From Paradesertivirga sp965650335 (GTDB lineage: Bacteria > Bacteroidota > Bacteroidia > Sphingobacteriales > Sphingobacteriaceae): DNA of 64,000 nt. Numbering within the stretch: the stretch's first letter is position 1; the number at the start of each line of letters is the position of its first letter. Made by a program: the position numbers and the translations under genes. Below are positions 34,997 to 44,086 of the stretch, one piece after another. The notes below the pieces were generated by a model that ran no database searches, had not been told where the DNA came from, and saw nothing but the letters and a program-made list of their open reading frames with translations. The stretch lies in NCBI GenBank assembly GCA_965650335.1, contig CBFGOI010000002.1, positions 48,894 to 112,893 of the forward strand, read 5' to 3'.

Positions 34997-35905
34997 ATGC
35001 TTAAAGTATCACTTATTGTATGTACCCATAATCGTGCGGCCCTTTTAAAGAGCTGTTTAGAATCATTGTATAATCAGGACGTTTCGCCCGAGGATTATGA
35101 GGTGATAGTGGTAGATAATAATTCCACTGACGAAACAGAAAAGGTGGTATCGGAGCTTTCGGCTAAACACCCTTCGTTGCGGTATCATAAAGAAACCCGG
35201 GTCGGCGCCAGTTATGCGCGTAACGCGGGCTACCAATTGGCTCAGGCCAACTGGATTGGATATATTGATGATGATGCGGTAAGTTTTCCCACGTTGGTAT
35301 CAACCGCATTGCACACTATTCACAATTATCCCTTTGATACTTTCGGAGGTATTTTTTATCCATGGTATGTTGAAAAAAAGCCATGGTGGGTGCCTGAAAA
35401 ACCATTTTATTTCAGCAATGTTGTGGGTAAGCCTAAGCATATTACCGAGTTTAAGGGCTTTAACGCGGGTTGTGGATCATTTTATAAGAAGGCTATTGTT
35501 GAAGATCTCGGAGGATTTAATACACATCTTGGTATGAGCGGCTCAAAGATAGCTTACGGTGAGGAAACGGAACTTCAGGTACGCATACAGCAACATGGAT
35601 ATAAAGTCGGGTTTAACCCGGAAATTAAATTTAAGCATTATGTAGCTCCTTATAAATTGAATCCGGGTTGGTTTTATAAGAGTGCTTATGCTGTAGGCGA
35701 ATCATATTTTGATACGTTTGGCGGCAGGAACAAGATGCTGGTGGTATTAAAGGCATTGGGGAAATCGTGGTATGTATTTGCTAAGAATACCATCCTGCTG
35801 AAGTATGAACCTAGAATAATTTTTTTAGAAACACTTAAAAATCTTGGATATACAGTCGGCCTTTTAGAATCGCTGTTAGTAAAGAGCAACAATGGGCATA
35901 GTTAA
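34997..35905 (+). CDS. Family 2 glycosyltransferase
   Basis: A 302-residue GT-A enzyme. The N-terminus (VSLIVCTHNRAALLKSCLES) and VIVVDNNSTDET bind the nucleotide-sugar; the DxD-like motif is YIDDDAVSFP (near residue 93). A membrane-associated C-terminal region (GWFYKSAYAVGESYF) is typical of polymer-assembling GT2s. It overlaps the flippase gene by 14 bases, so translation is coupled. Acceptor and donor unknown. Confidence 0.9.
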   Translation: MLKVSLIVCTHNRAALLKSCLESLYNQDVSPEDYEVIVVDNNSTDETEKVVSELSAKHPSLRYHKETRVGASYARNAGYQLAQANWIGYIDDDAVSFPTLVSTALHTIHNYPFDTFGGIFYPWYVEKKPWWVPEKPFYFSNVVGKPKHITEFKGFNAGCGSFYKKAIVEDLGGFNTHLGMSGSKIAYGEETELQVRIQQHGYKVGFNPEIKFKHYVAPYKLNPGWFYKSAYAVGESYFDTFGGRNKMLVVLKALGKSWYVFAKNTILLKYEPRIIFLETLKNLGYTVGLLESLLVKSNNGHS

Positions 35906-37370
35906 GAAGCAAGTATATAAAAATACCATTACTTCTTACCTGGGGATAATCATAGGGTATGTCAATATGGTTATGCTTTACCCGGTTTATCTATCAACCG
36001 CCCAAATTGGACTATTTCAGCTCCTGATCAGTATGGGGATTTTTTATTCACTAATTTCTGCATTGGGTGCACCTGGAATTATCGTCCGTTTCTTTCCCTA
36101 CTACAGAACCGAGGATAGACGACATCATGGATTCATTCATTGGATCGGTCTTATTTCTTTAGCAGGGTTTGTGCTGTGTACCCTGTTCTTTTTCATGCTT
36201 AAGCCGCTTATTACAAGCGTCTACACCGAGAACGCTTCACTCTTTGTCGATTACTACTACTATGTGATTCCTTTAGGCTTGTTTACCGTATTCTTTAATT
36301 TCTTTGAAGCGGTCGGGAAAGTAGCCTATCAAACTGTTTACTCCAGTTTACTCCGCGACGTAGTGCTGCGTTTATTAACCACCTTATCAATTCTCGCTTA
36401 CGCGCAAAAATGGCTGAGCTTTGAACAAGTCGTAATAGTTTATGTAGCATTTAACGGGATAATATGCCTGCTGCTTCTTATTAGTATTTGGTATTCGGGC
36501 AAGTTCTCATTGAAATTGCCGCCAAACAATTTCGAAGAGATTAAGCATAAAGAAGTTTTAAATTACGGAGCATATACCTTCTTTGCGGGTATTGTTTATG
36601 TACTTCTTCAAAAGATAGATATTTTGATGATCAGCTCTATGGCCAGTTTATCCATACAAGGGGTTTATAGTATATTCTTTAGCATAGCGATGATTATTAC
36701 GGTTCCGGCGCAGGCATTAAGCCGTACTACGTATCAGCTGGTGGCCGATTCCTGGAAGGAAAATGACCTTGAAAATGTAAAATCGATCTACTACAAAACA
36801 TCAGTTATCCAAATGGTGATTGGAAGCTTATTGTTTATAGGTGTAATAATCAACCGCGATAATTTGCTCATGATTCTTAAGGGTCCGGAATATGGAGAGC
36901 AGTTTACTGTGTTTATACTAATCGGATTAAGCTTTATGGTTGATATCACAGGCGGTTTAAACAGCCATATAATCTCTGTTTCTAATAAATACCGGCTTGG
37001 AACTATCGTAACTGTAATTTCGAGTGTCACTTGTATTATTTTAAATTATTTTTTAATACCCCTTTGGGGAGGGGTTGGCGCAGCACTTTCCTATTTAATT
37101 GTTGTTGCTGGTATGAATTTTTTCAACTGGCTTTACATCAAACAAAAATTTAAGATGCAACCTTTTTCGAAAAAGCATGTTATTGTCGTTCTGATAACAG
37201 TTTTATGTTATTTCGTAGGTGCGTATTTTTGGAGAGTTTCAGGGTTGTATATGGATATATTAGTCAGAAGCTCTCTGGTTACAGCTATATTCGCTTCTTT
37301 AATATATCTGTGTAAGGTATCACCCGATATTAATGAGAAGATAGATGAAGTATTTCGACTTAAAAAATAA
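35892..37370 (+). CDS. Wzx-type oligosaccharide flippase
   Basis: A 492-residue protein with 12-14 membrane helices and the polysaccharide-synthesis N-terminus (VKKQVYKNTITSYLGIIIGY). It would move a lipid-linked oligosaccharide across the inner membrane. It sits between glycosyltransferase genes of the same strand, which is strong context for a surface-glycan role. Distinct from the flippase at 21148-22665. No Wzy polymerase gene is evident in the cluster. Confidence 0.9.
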   Translation: MGIVKKQVYKNTITSYLGIIIGYVNMVMLYPVYLSTAQIGLFQLLISMGIFYSLISALGAPGIIVRFFPYYRTEDRRHHGFIHWIGLISLAGFVLCTLFFFMLKPLITSVYTENASLFVDYYYYVIPLGLFTVFFNFFEAVGKVAYQTVYSSLLRDVVLRLLTTLSILAYAQKWLSFEQVVIVYVAFNGIICLLLLISIWYSGKFSLKLPPNNFEEIKHKEVLNYGAYTFFAGIVYVLLQKIDILMISSMASLSIQGVYSIFFSIAMIITVPAQALSRTTYQLVADSWKENDLENVKSIYYKTSVIQMVIGSLLFIGVIINRDNLLMILKGPEYGEQFTVFILIGLSFMVDITGGLNSHIISVSNKYRLGTIVTVISSVTCIILNYFLIPLWGGVGAALSYLIVVAGMNFFNWLYIKQKFKMQPFSKKHVIVVLITVLCYFVGAYFWRVSGLYMDILVRSSLVTAIFASLIYLCKVSPDINEKIDEVFRLKK

Positions 37371-37423
37371 TTTTAAGCTATTCTTTCGATATCATTGTTT
37401 ACTGTTCATCTAAATTGAAATTC

Positions 37424-38320
37424 ATGCAAAGTTTTGCACCCATTGCATTATTTGTTTACAACCGACCAGAGCATAGCAGAAGAACTCTTAAATTTCTTCA
37501 AAATAATTTGCTGGCGGACGAATCTCGTTTATTTGTTTTTTCTGACGCAGCCAAAAAAGGAGATGAAGAAAAAGTACAGCAAGTACGTGAACTTATCAAA
37601 AATATTGAAGGCTTCAAGTCGGTAGAAATTATAGAGCGGAAAACAAATCTGGGACTGGCCGAATCAATAATAGATGGTGTAAGCTGGCTGGTAAACGAAT
37701 ATGGTAAGGTTATCGTGTTTGAGGATGATCTGTTATCGTCTTCTTACACCTTGCAGTATTTCAATGATGCACTTCAGCGTTATGAAACAGAAGAAAAAGT
37801 GATGCACATTTGTGCATATATGTACCCCTTAAAAAACATAGAAGGTCTGCCTCAATCTTTTTTTTACCGTGCAAGCGGCAGTTGGGGATGGGCCACCTGG
37901 CAACGTGCCTGGAAATTCTTTGATCCGGATATTAATGTTCTGATGTCTCAATTTGATTCAAAAAAAATCAATGATTTTTCAATCGACGGGTCAATGAATT
38001 TTTGGAAGCAGATGAATGAATTCAAAAACAAGAAGAACAATTCATGGGCAATTAGATGGTATGCCTCAATGTTCTTACAGAACGGATTGACCTTAAACCC
38101 GTCCAGATCGCTGATAGATAATATTGGGCATGATGGAACGGGTGTACATTCAGGTAAAAACGATATGTACTCGGTAGCGATCAGCGAGCAGCCGGTCACT
38201 TATTTTCCCGATGAAATAAAAGAAGATGAAAGAGCTTATATGGCAATTAGAGATTTTCTTAAACATCGAAAAGGAAATCTGCTCCAACGTTTGATTAGAT
38301 TTGTGCAGGAGCGGTTTTAA
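37424..38320 (+). CDS. GNT-I-like/GT-A family glycosyltransferase
   Basis: A 298-residue protein. It begins APIALFVYNRPEHSRRTLKF, a GT-A entry, and has VFEDDLLSSSYTLQYFNDAL, the EDD metal motif used by GNT-I-like transferases. Later SGSWGWATWQRAWKFFD is a conserved family segment of unclear function. ATG 37424 is preferred over a TTG three codons upstream. It lies 53 bases after the flippase gene. Confidence 0.82.
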   Translation: MQSFAPIALFVYNRPEHSRRTLKFLQNNLLADESRLFVFSDAAKKGDEEKVQQVRELIKNIEGFKSVEIIERKTNLGLAESIIDGVSWLVNEYGKVIVFEDDLLSSSYTLQYFNDALQRYETEEKVMHICAYMYPLKNIEGLPQSFFYRASGSWGWATWQRAWKFFDPDINVLMSQFDSKKINDFSIDGSMNFWKQMNEFKNKKNNSWAIRWYASMFLQNGLTLNPSRSLIDNIGHDGTGVHSGKNDMYSVAISEQPVTYFPDEIKEDERAYMAIRDFLKHRKGNLLQRLIRFVQERF

Positions 38321-38334
38321 AATTTGCCGTATCG

Positions 38335-39597
38335 ATGAAAGTAGTTCACCTTAATACGTATGATGGCAATGGAGGAGCAGGCAGAGCTGTATTGCGCTTA
38401 AATAAGGCGCTAAAACTTCTTGGAGTTGATTCGCAAATTGTGTGCTTATATTCATTCAATCCTGCATCACAAGTAAAGGCTGTTTCCCAGTCGTTTCTTG
38501 GCAGAATAAGGGCACTAGTTAACATTGTTTCCGAACGTTCTTTAATTAAGTTGTACTTAAAGAATTCCTCGGTTCCTTTTTCATTACAACGCTTCGGAAT
38601 ATCTCCCAATTATTTAAAAGTCATACAAGAAGCTGATTTGATCCACATTCATTGGATAAATCATGGTTTCCTTGCGGCAGATCAAATAAAAGGTTTGGCA
38701 GCTTTAAATAAGAAAGTCGTTTGGACTTTGCACGACAGCAATCCCATTACCGGAGGTTGTCATGTAAGGTACGATTGTCCTAAATTTATAGTGCAGTGCG
38801 GCAACTGCCCTGTTTTAGAAAAGTCATATCCCGAGGATTTGTCACATCGAACCTGGCTTAAAAAGCGGGAAGCCTATCAATATTTAAATTTCGATTTTAT
38901 AGCTCCAAGTATTTGGATGGCTGAAAGAGCTCGCGAAGCTTCCCTCGCGAAAGGGAAAAAAGTTCATGTCATTTCTAACGCTCTTGAAACGGATTTATTC
39001 AGGCCATTGGACAAAGCCGCTTATCGTAAGGAATTTGGTGTTAAGGACGATGCAATCGTAATATTAGCGGGATACATGCCCTCTAACTTCGATCGGCATA
39101 AAGGCTTACCCGAGTTAATGGAAACACTGCAAATTTTAGCCAAACATCCGTCGATAGATAAAGAGAAAATACTGTTGTTATTTTATGGAAGCGATGGTAC
39201 TGGCGTGAGGTTTGATATCCCTGTTTCGCATAGATTTATGGGTAAAATAAATGATGATGAAACTTTGGTAAAGTTGTACAGCCTGGCAAACGTTTTTGTA
39301 TTTACTTCTTTAGAGGAGAGCATGGGCTACACTGCTCTCGAAAGCATCGCATGCGGTACTCCAGTGGCAGCATTTAATACCTCGGGAGTTACCGATGTAG
39401 TCAAGCATAAGAAAAACGGGTATTTGGCGGAACTGAAAGATACCAGCTCGCTTGCCGAGGGAATAGTGTGGATATTAGACAAAGGAAAAGATGAAAAGCT
39501 TTCTGAGCAGGGTCGTAATTGGGCGATCTCAAATTTCAGTTTAGAGGTAATCGCCGAAAGGCATCTCTCCCTGTATACAGAACTATTGAATGATTAA
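38335..39597 (+). CDS. Family 4 glycosyltransferase
   Basis: A 420-residue GT-B enzyme. The N-terminus has MKVVHLNTYDGNGGAGRAVL (glycine-rich acceptor loop), the middle a Cys-bearing loop (GGCHVRYDCP, CGNCPVLE) and the C-terminal domain the GT4 EX7E region (FTSLEESMGYTALESIACGTPV). It is retaining in family GT4. It is 15 bases after the previous gene and 6 before the next. The Cys cluster might bind a metal, but this is speculative. Confidence 0.92.
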   Translation: MKVVHLNTYDGNGGAGRAVLRLNKALKLLGVDSQIVCLYSFNPASQVKAVSQSFLGRIRALVNIVSERSLIKLYLKNSSVPFSLQRFGISPNYLKVIQEADLIHIHWINHGFLAADQIKGLAALNKKVVWTLHDSNPITGGCHVRYDCPKFIVQCGNCPVLEKSYPEDLSHRTWLKKREAYQYLNFDFIAPSIWMAERAREASLAKGKKVHVISNALETDLFRPLDKAAYRKEFGVKDDAIVILAGYMPSNFDRHKGLPELMETLQILAKHPSIDKEKILLLFYGSDGTGVRFDIPVSHRFMGKINDDETLVKLYSLANVFVFTSLEESMGYTALESIACGTPVAAFNTSGVTDVVKHKKNGYLAELKDTSSLAEGIVWILDKGKDEKLSEQGRNWAISNFSLEVIAERHLSLYTELLND

Positions 39598-39603
39598 TCT
39601 CAG

Positions 39604-40362
39604 ATGGTAACAGAAGCTCCTGTACTTAGCGTAATCACCGTTGTGTATAATAACGTTAAAGATATAGAACGTACTATTCTGTCGATTACAAATCAAACGT
39701 GCCCGAATATAGAATTCATAATTATTGACGGTGGCTCAACAGATGGTACCCTGGATGTAATTCATCGTTATGCCAGCTGTATCAGCAGATTCATTTCCGA
39801 GAAAGATAAAGGTATTTACGATGCCATGAATAAGGGACTGGAGCTTGCGACCGGCGAGTATGTTCTATTTATGAACTCAGGTGATGAGATTTACGCAAGC
39901 GATACCGTTGAGAAAGTTTTCGCCTCGGCTCATGACGCAGATATTTATTACGGAGAGACAGAAATGTTTGATGAGAATTGGAAAAGTTTGGGGCAGCGGA
40001 GACATACATCGCCTCAACAGCTGAGCTTTACAAGTTTTAAGTATGGAATGAGCGTGAGTCACCAGGCAATCTATATTCGCAGATCACTTACGCAACCTTA
40101 TGATCTGAGATACCAACTAAGCTCGGATATTGATTGGATTATTAAAGCAGTAAAAAAGGCTGGTAAGATTGTAAATACTCATCTCTATGTGGCGAAATAC
40201 CTGGTGGGCGGGATGTCTAAGGCAAAGCACTATCAAAGCTTGAAAGAGCGCTTTCTTATCTTTAGCAAACATTATGGTCTTATTCCCAATGTTGTAAACC
40301 ATTTTCATATCGCGGTTAAACTAGCTTTTTATTATTTGAGGCATGGCCGGACAAATGATTAA
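39604..40362 (+). CDS. Family 2 glycosyltransferase (WcaA-like)
   Basis: A 252-residue GT-A enzyme. It has SVITVVYNNVKDIERTILS, IIIDGGSTDGTLDVI, EKDKGIYDAMNKGLELATGEY and the metal motif in MNSGDEIY; SSDIDWIIKAVKKAG is the family acceptor region. It closes the cluster and is followed after 21 bases by a bidirectional terminator. Confidence 0.92.
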   Translation: MVTEAPVLSVITVVYNNVKDIERTILSITNQTCPNIEFIIIDGGSTDGTLDVIHRYASCISRFISEKDKGIYDAMNKGLELATGEYVLFMNSGDEIYASDTVEKVFASAHDADIYYGETEMFDENWKSLGQRRHTSPQQLSFTSFKYGMSVSHQAIYIRRSLTQPYDLRYQLSSDIDWIIKAVKKAGKIVNTHLYVAKYLVGGMSKAKHYQSLKERFLIFSKHYGLIPNVVNHFHIAVKLAFYYLRHGRTND

Positions 40363-40383
40363 CTGACGGTACTATATCGCAAT

Positions 40384-40411
40384 AAAGCCCGTAGATTAAG
40401 CTACGGGCTTT
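40384..40411. terminator. Bidirectional terminator between the glycan cluster and the YfhO-like gene
   Basis: A perfect 11-bp inverted repeat (AAAGCCCGTAG and its complement) with a 6-base loop. The A/T ends give short T tracts on both strands, so it can end both converging units. Confidence 0.85.
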
Positions 40412-40435
40412 GCTTCTACCGGCCTATTTAATAGC

Positions 40436-42907
40436 TTAAGCAGCTTTTCGTTCGTCCTTCTTTCTTTTTACCTCCATAAATATCGCAAATGCCAATCCAG
40501 CGATTAAAAGTATAGAAGAGATCAGAGAGATCGTCTCTCCTGTATAATATGATGCAGGTTCGAACTTAAATTCCACTTTATGATTTCCTCCGGGTAACTG
40601 AGCCGCCCTTAGAACATAGTCTGCTCTGAAATAAGGAATCTTATCGCCGTCTACATAAGCCTTCCAGCCTTTATCATACCAGATTTCCGAAAAGACCGCA
40701 ATCACATCGTTTGGAGCGGAATATTCATAAGTTAAATGGTCCGGATGATAGTTAACCAGTTTTATCTCTGCATTGCCGGGCATTCCAAGCTTTTTAGCGT
40801 CTATTTTGGACTTAAATTCGTCATTAATGATCGCCTCTTTCTTAGGGTCAAAGCTGTTAAGTCCAGCCATTTCCTCGTCGTCGTTTTTCGCCCAGCGAAC
40901 AGAGGATACAAACCAGGCAGGACCTGCCGCTGTAGCACGGTTTTGAATCTTTTCTGACTGTCCGTCATCGCTCCTGGTTATAATGTATTTGGTATTTAAC
41001 ATATCCAATACATCTTCATTTATAGAGTTATTGAATTGTTTATCCAGTAACTCCTGATATCGTTTTAGTTTTGCTGCATGATAACCGCCTAAACTATGAT
41101 GAAAATAGGAAGCTTCAACACTCAGGAAAGGATTTGTGGTTAGATCAAATACCCGGTATCCTAGAGTCGGATCGCGCATAATCAACTCGTCTACTTGTCT
41201 GGGCTGAAAGGGCGCTTTAATTTCAGATTTTTCAATAAACTTATCATTATTCAAATAGCGTTTATCAACTCCCCACATATCAACTAAAATTGCCGCAGCG
41301 AAAAGGATAAAAGTTAGCTGATGAGTAATTTTTTTATTGATCATCGCCCATATCAATCCAGCACCCACCAATACAAAGATCAGCGATCGAAATGCATCTG
41401 CTCGAGCCAGGCTAACCCTGTCTTCTACTAATGCGTTGGCAATTTGGGTTGCTAAACCCTGGTCTCCGGTACGCTGAGTTAGCATAGCGATAAACTCAGT
41501 ATGATTAGATGTTTTGAAGCTCAGGAATAATGTTGGAAGTAAGAGAATCAAAAGAATAATACCGCCAGTAATGTATAGTGAGGTAAAGACTTTCTTTGTC
41601 AATATTTTCGCATCATGCTTGCCAGACGCAGCCTCGTTTACTGCAAGGATAGCGAGAACAGGGACAAGGAAACTTGCTACGGCAAGAATCGACTCAACTG
41701 CCCTGAATTTATTATAAAGAGGGAAGTAGTTAAAGAAAATATCGGAAACAAACGGGAAGTTTTTACCGAAAGATAAAAGCATTGTCAATATTACAGCCGA
41801 TAGGATCCACCATTTTAATCTATTCTTAACAATGAATAATCCCAGTACAAAGAGAAAACAAATGATAGCTCCAAAGTAAAAGGGTCCGGAGGTAAATTGT
41901 TTTTCACCCCAATAGGTGGGCATCTCTTTCGCGGCACCTGCAGCCTGGTCAGCAGGGATACCTTTATCGATTAACAGCTTAGCAACGTGCGATTTTTCAT
42001 CAAGCTGTCCGCCGCTCGCACCACCATAAGCATTCGGGATTAAAAACGTTAAATTTTCTCCGACTCCCTGGCTCCAGGCGTACGCATACTCTTTATCTAA
42101 ACCATTTGAGGGTTGACTTTTATCGGTAGTAAGATTGGACTTTCCCCGAATAGACTCTTGTCCGTATTCATAAGTGGTCCACAACGAACCAGCATTAACT
42201 CCTACAGCCAGAACTACCGCCACAGCCAAATATCCAAAAGCTTTAAAAAATTCAGCAGTTCTTTGTGCTTTAACAGCATGGTAAATTTCAATTCCTATGT
42301 ATATTAATAAGGCAATAAACAGATAATAGGTCATCTGGATGTGATTTGACCTGATTTCCATTGCCAGAAAGAAGGCGGTTAAAACCGAGCCTAAAAGATA
42401 TTTACCTCTTAAAGTTAGGATAATACCTGCTAATATTGGAGCAAAAAACGCGATGGCATAGGCCTTGTTGCTATGACCGGCATCTATAATTATAAAGTTA
42501 TACGAAGAGAAGGCAAACGCTATAGCACCTGCAGCAGCAAGCCATGGGTTAACCCGCAATACACAGAATAATAAATAAGCGCCAAGCAGATAAAATAGAA
42601 CGGTATCTATCGGGGTTGGAAAAACCGTCTTGAAAAAGGTGACAATGTGCGTGGTTACATTGCTGGGGTATTGGGCCCAGATCTGATAAGCAGGCATTCC
42701 GCTGAACATTGAATTGGTCCATAAGGGTGCTTTACCATCCTTTTCCTTAAAATCCATTATTTCTTTTTGCCCGCCCTGAGCTTGCCTCACATCGTTTTGA
42801 TATAAGGATTTTCCCTTTATCACAGGACTGAAATAAACAAAACACAGCGCGATAAAAATCCCAATTATGGCCAGGTGAATGCCATTATTTTTGAACCAAT
42901 TATTCAT
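40436..42907 (-). CDS. YfhO family membrane protein
   Basis: An 823-residue integral membrane protein with about 13 helices in its first 600 residues and a soluble C-terminal portion, ending in a helix (SLISSILLIAGLAFAIFMEV). It matches the YfhO family of GT-C-like proteins; Gram-positive YfhO is a glycosyltransferase acting on lipoteichoic acid. Family motifs seen are KGKSLYQNDVRQAQGGQKEI, FSGMPAYQIWAQYP and the C-terminal PGGNHKVEFKFEPASYYTG. It faces the glycan cluster, a position consistent with glycan decoration, but no substrate can be named. Confidence 0.85.
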   Translation of the reverse strand: MNNWFKNNGIHLAIIGIFIALCFVYFSPVIKGKSLYQNDVRQAQGGQKEIMDFKEKDGKAPLWTNSMFSGMPAYQIWAQYPSNVTTHIVTFFKTVFPTPIDTVLFYLLGAYLLFCVLRVNPWLAAAGAIAFAFSSYNFIIIDAGHSNKAYAIAFFAPILAGIILTLRGKYLLGSVLTAFFLAMEIRSNHIQMTYYLFIALLIYIGIEIYHAVKAQRTAEFFKAFGYLAVAVVLAVGVNAGSLWTTYEYGQESIRGKSNLTTDKSQPSNGLDKEYAYAWSQGVGENLTFLIPNAYGGASGGQLDEKSHVAKLLIDKGIPADQAAGAAKEMPTYWGEKQFTSGPFYFGAIICFLFVLGLFIVKNRLKWWILSAVILTMLLSFGKNFPFVSDIFFNYFPLYNKFRAVESILAVASFLVPVLAILAVNEAASGKHDAKILTKKVFTSLYITGGIILLILLLPTLFLSFKTSNHTEFIAMLTQRTGDQGLATQIANALVEDRVSLARADAFRSLIFVLVGAGLIWAMINKKITHQLTFILFAAAILVDMWGVDKRYLNNDKFIEKSEIKAPFQPRQVDELIMRDPTLGYRVFDLTTNPFLSVEASYFHHSLGGYHAAKLKRYQELLDKQFNNSINEDVLDMLNTKYIITRSDDGQSEKIQNRATAAGPAWFVSSVRWAKNDDEEMAGLNSFDPKKEAIINDEFKSKIDAKKLGMPGNAEIKLVNYHPDHLTYEYSAPNDVIAVFSEIWYDKGWKAYVDGDKIPYFRADYVLRAAQLPGGNHKVEFKFEPASYYTGETISLISSILLIAGLAFAIFMEVKRKKDERKAA

Positions 42908-42928
42908 TATTCAGTTTTTTAAAGAAAC

Positions 42929-42936
42929 CAAAAGTA
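42929..42936 (-). promoter_or_regulatory. Promoter -7 box of the YfhO-like gene
   Basis: On the minus strand TACTTTTG matches TAnnTTTG and ends 21 bases before the ATG. No exact -33 TTTG. Confidence 0.4.
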
Positions 42937-43043
42937 TGAAAAAGCTTGAGAAATTCAGTGGGTATGCAAAAAGCAAAAGGATATAAGCAGGAATTAAAAT
43001 GGATGCAGAAATTTGGCTCGGAAATCCTTACTGGGTAAATGGA

Positions 43044-43301
43044 TTATTGCTTCACTTCTTCATAATCAATAAACTCACCAGCCTTATCTGCAGCACGAGC
43101 TTCTTTGTCTTTAGGCGGAACGTAATCTACACTGATTTTCCCCACAGGTCTGCGTGACTGCTCTTGTTGACGGTATTGTGAATTTACATGTTCTTGCGCT
43201 TTGCTGACCATTTTTTTGAACAATAGGGGTAAAACGGCGCGGGCAATCAATCTGATTAACCACATCACAAGAATTGTTATAAATAAAATCTTAACTAGCA
43301 T
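43044..43301 (-). CDS. DUF4834 family protein
   Basis: An 85-residue protein with one N-terminal membrane helix (about 3-25, ILFITILVMWLIRLIARAVL) followed by a polar tail with basic and acidic stretches (KKMVSKAQEHVNSQYRQQEQ, DYVPPKDKEARAADKAGEFI). This layout matches the Bacteroidota family DUF4834, of unknown function. It lies downstream of the cupin remnant and before yfhO, with a 136-base gap to the latter. Confidence 0.75.
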   Translation of the reverse strand: MLVKILFITILVMWLIRLIARAVLPLLFKKMVSKAQEHVNSQYRQQEQSRRPVGKISVDYVPPKDKEARAADKAGEFIDYEEVKQ

Positions 43302-43374
43302 CTTTAATAAAATCGGTACAAATATGACTATAAAAAAAATTAAATGTTTCGATCAGATGTTCAAGCTGACATTT

Positions 43375-43540
43375 TTATGATAATTTGTGAAGCAGCCCGT
43401 TTATTAAATCACCATGCTGAGGAAACTGTTTGATCAGTTCTCCATCCGCCAACTCAAAATCATTGAAATCGAATCCCGGAGCAACCGTACAACCCACTAA
43501 CGAAAAACCATGCTCATTTATTGGCGTCGAAGTAGTAATC
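43375..43540 (-). pseudogene. C-terminal remnant of a cupin (DUF985-like) gene
   Basis: The minus strand encodes about 50 residues that read TPINEHGFSLVGCTVAPG, then FDFNDFELADGELI and KQFPQHGDLI, ending in TAA at 43377-43375. This is the C-terminal part of DUF985 cupins. Upstream of ITTSTPINEH an in-frame TAA is met within a few codons and no start codon or N-terminal portion is found. The break coincides with the start of the GTAATC-type repeat. The DUF985 assignment is by recognition; the truncation is seen directly. Confidence 0.7.
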
Positions 43541-43625
43541 TGTAATTAGTAGCCTGAGATCAGTATGATGAGTGGTTGGTAATCGGTAATCGGTATTCGG
43601 TAATCAGTATGGTCAGTAATCGGTT
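43541..43625. repeat. GTAATCGGT-type short repeat block
   Basis: A low-complexity stretch built from variants of GTAATC(A/G)GTA, for example at 43579-43590 and 43586-43608. Part of it (43586-43608) matches, in inverse orientation, the block at 44047-44069 on the other side of the four-helix-bundle gene (21 of 23 bases). Confidence 0.7.
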
Positions 43626-43635
43626 AATAATGTAA

Positions 43636-44016
43636 CTATAATTTATTACAGAAAGAAGTAGCTTTAGAGATCATTGAATTTAGCATTTTTCCAATGGATC
43701 CATATTTGAGTAATAGATCATGAGCTGTTTCGGTGGAAATATACGCACAATCCAGAGCAGTTTCAATCCAATGTTGGGTTTCTAACTGTTCTCCATCTGC
43801 ATCAGTCAAATTACTCACAAAATGTTTTTCATACTTCCTTTTGGCCCAAGATTCAGCAATTTGTGCACCAATTGAACGTGATGATCTTCTAACCTGATCA
43901 GTTAGTGAATACATTTCTTCTCTTGGGAAACTTTTAGAGAGCTCAAATATCTCTTTTGATAATAATCTTGAAAGTTTATATACTTCTAAATCTCTAAAAC
44001 TTTTTACATATTCCAT
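43636..44016 (-). CDS. Four-helix-bundle protein (23S rRNA intervening-sequence protein-like)
   Basis: A 126-residue all-helical protein with the S23/IVP pattern: YVKSFRDLEVYKLSRLLSKE, SFPREEMYSLTDQVRRSS and RSIGAQIAESWAKRKYEK, then a helix around HWIETALDCAYIS. Such genes occur in 23S rRNA intervening sequences of spirochaetes and, in Bacteroidota, in many intergenic sites; relatives include the Avd accessory protein of diversity-generating retroelements. No reverse transcriptase is nearby. The gene is flanked by inverted repeats and lies beside a broken cupin gene, so it may be a mobile unit. Confidence 0.88.
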   Translation of the reverse strand: MEYVKSFRDLEVYKLSRLLSKEIFELSKSFPREEMYSLTDQVRRSSRSIGAQIAESWAKRKYEKHFVSNLTDADGEQLETQHWIETALDCAYISTETAHDLLLKYGSIGKMLNSMISKATSFCNKL

Positions 44017-44040
44017 AAATTTTCTGAGCTGTTTTTTGTT

Positions 44041-44069
44041 CCGATAACTGATTACTAAATACCGATTAC
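44041..44069. repeat. Inverted partner of the GTAATCGGT repeat block
   Basis: Read on the minus strand, GTAATCGGTATT, two differing bases, then GTAATCAGT, matching 43586-43608 of the plus strand. With that block it brackets the four-helix-bundle gene by imperfect terminal inverted repeats; the minus-strand ATG of the gene lies 30 bases inside. Confidence 0.7.
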
Positions 44070-44086
44070 ATTTAAATAACCTATTT

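Noticed and set aside
43636..44016. Part of a diversity-generating retroelement (Avd)
   Set aside because: No reverse transcriptase, template repeat or variable-protein gene nearby; only the four-helix fold is shared.
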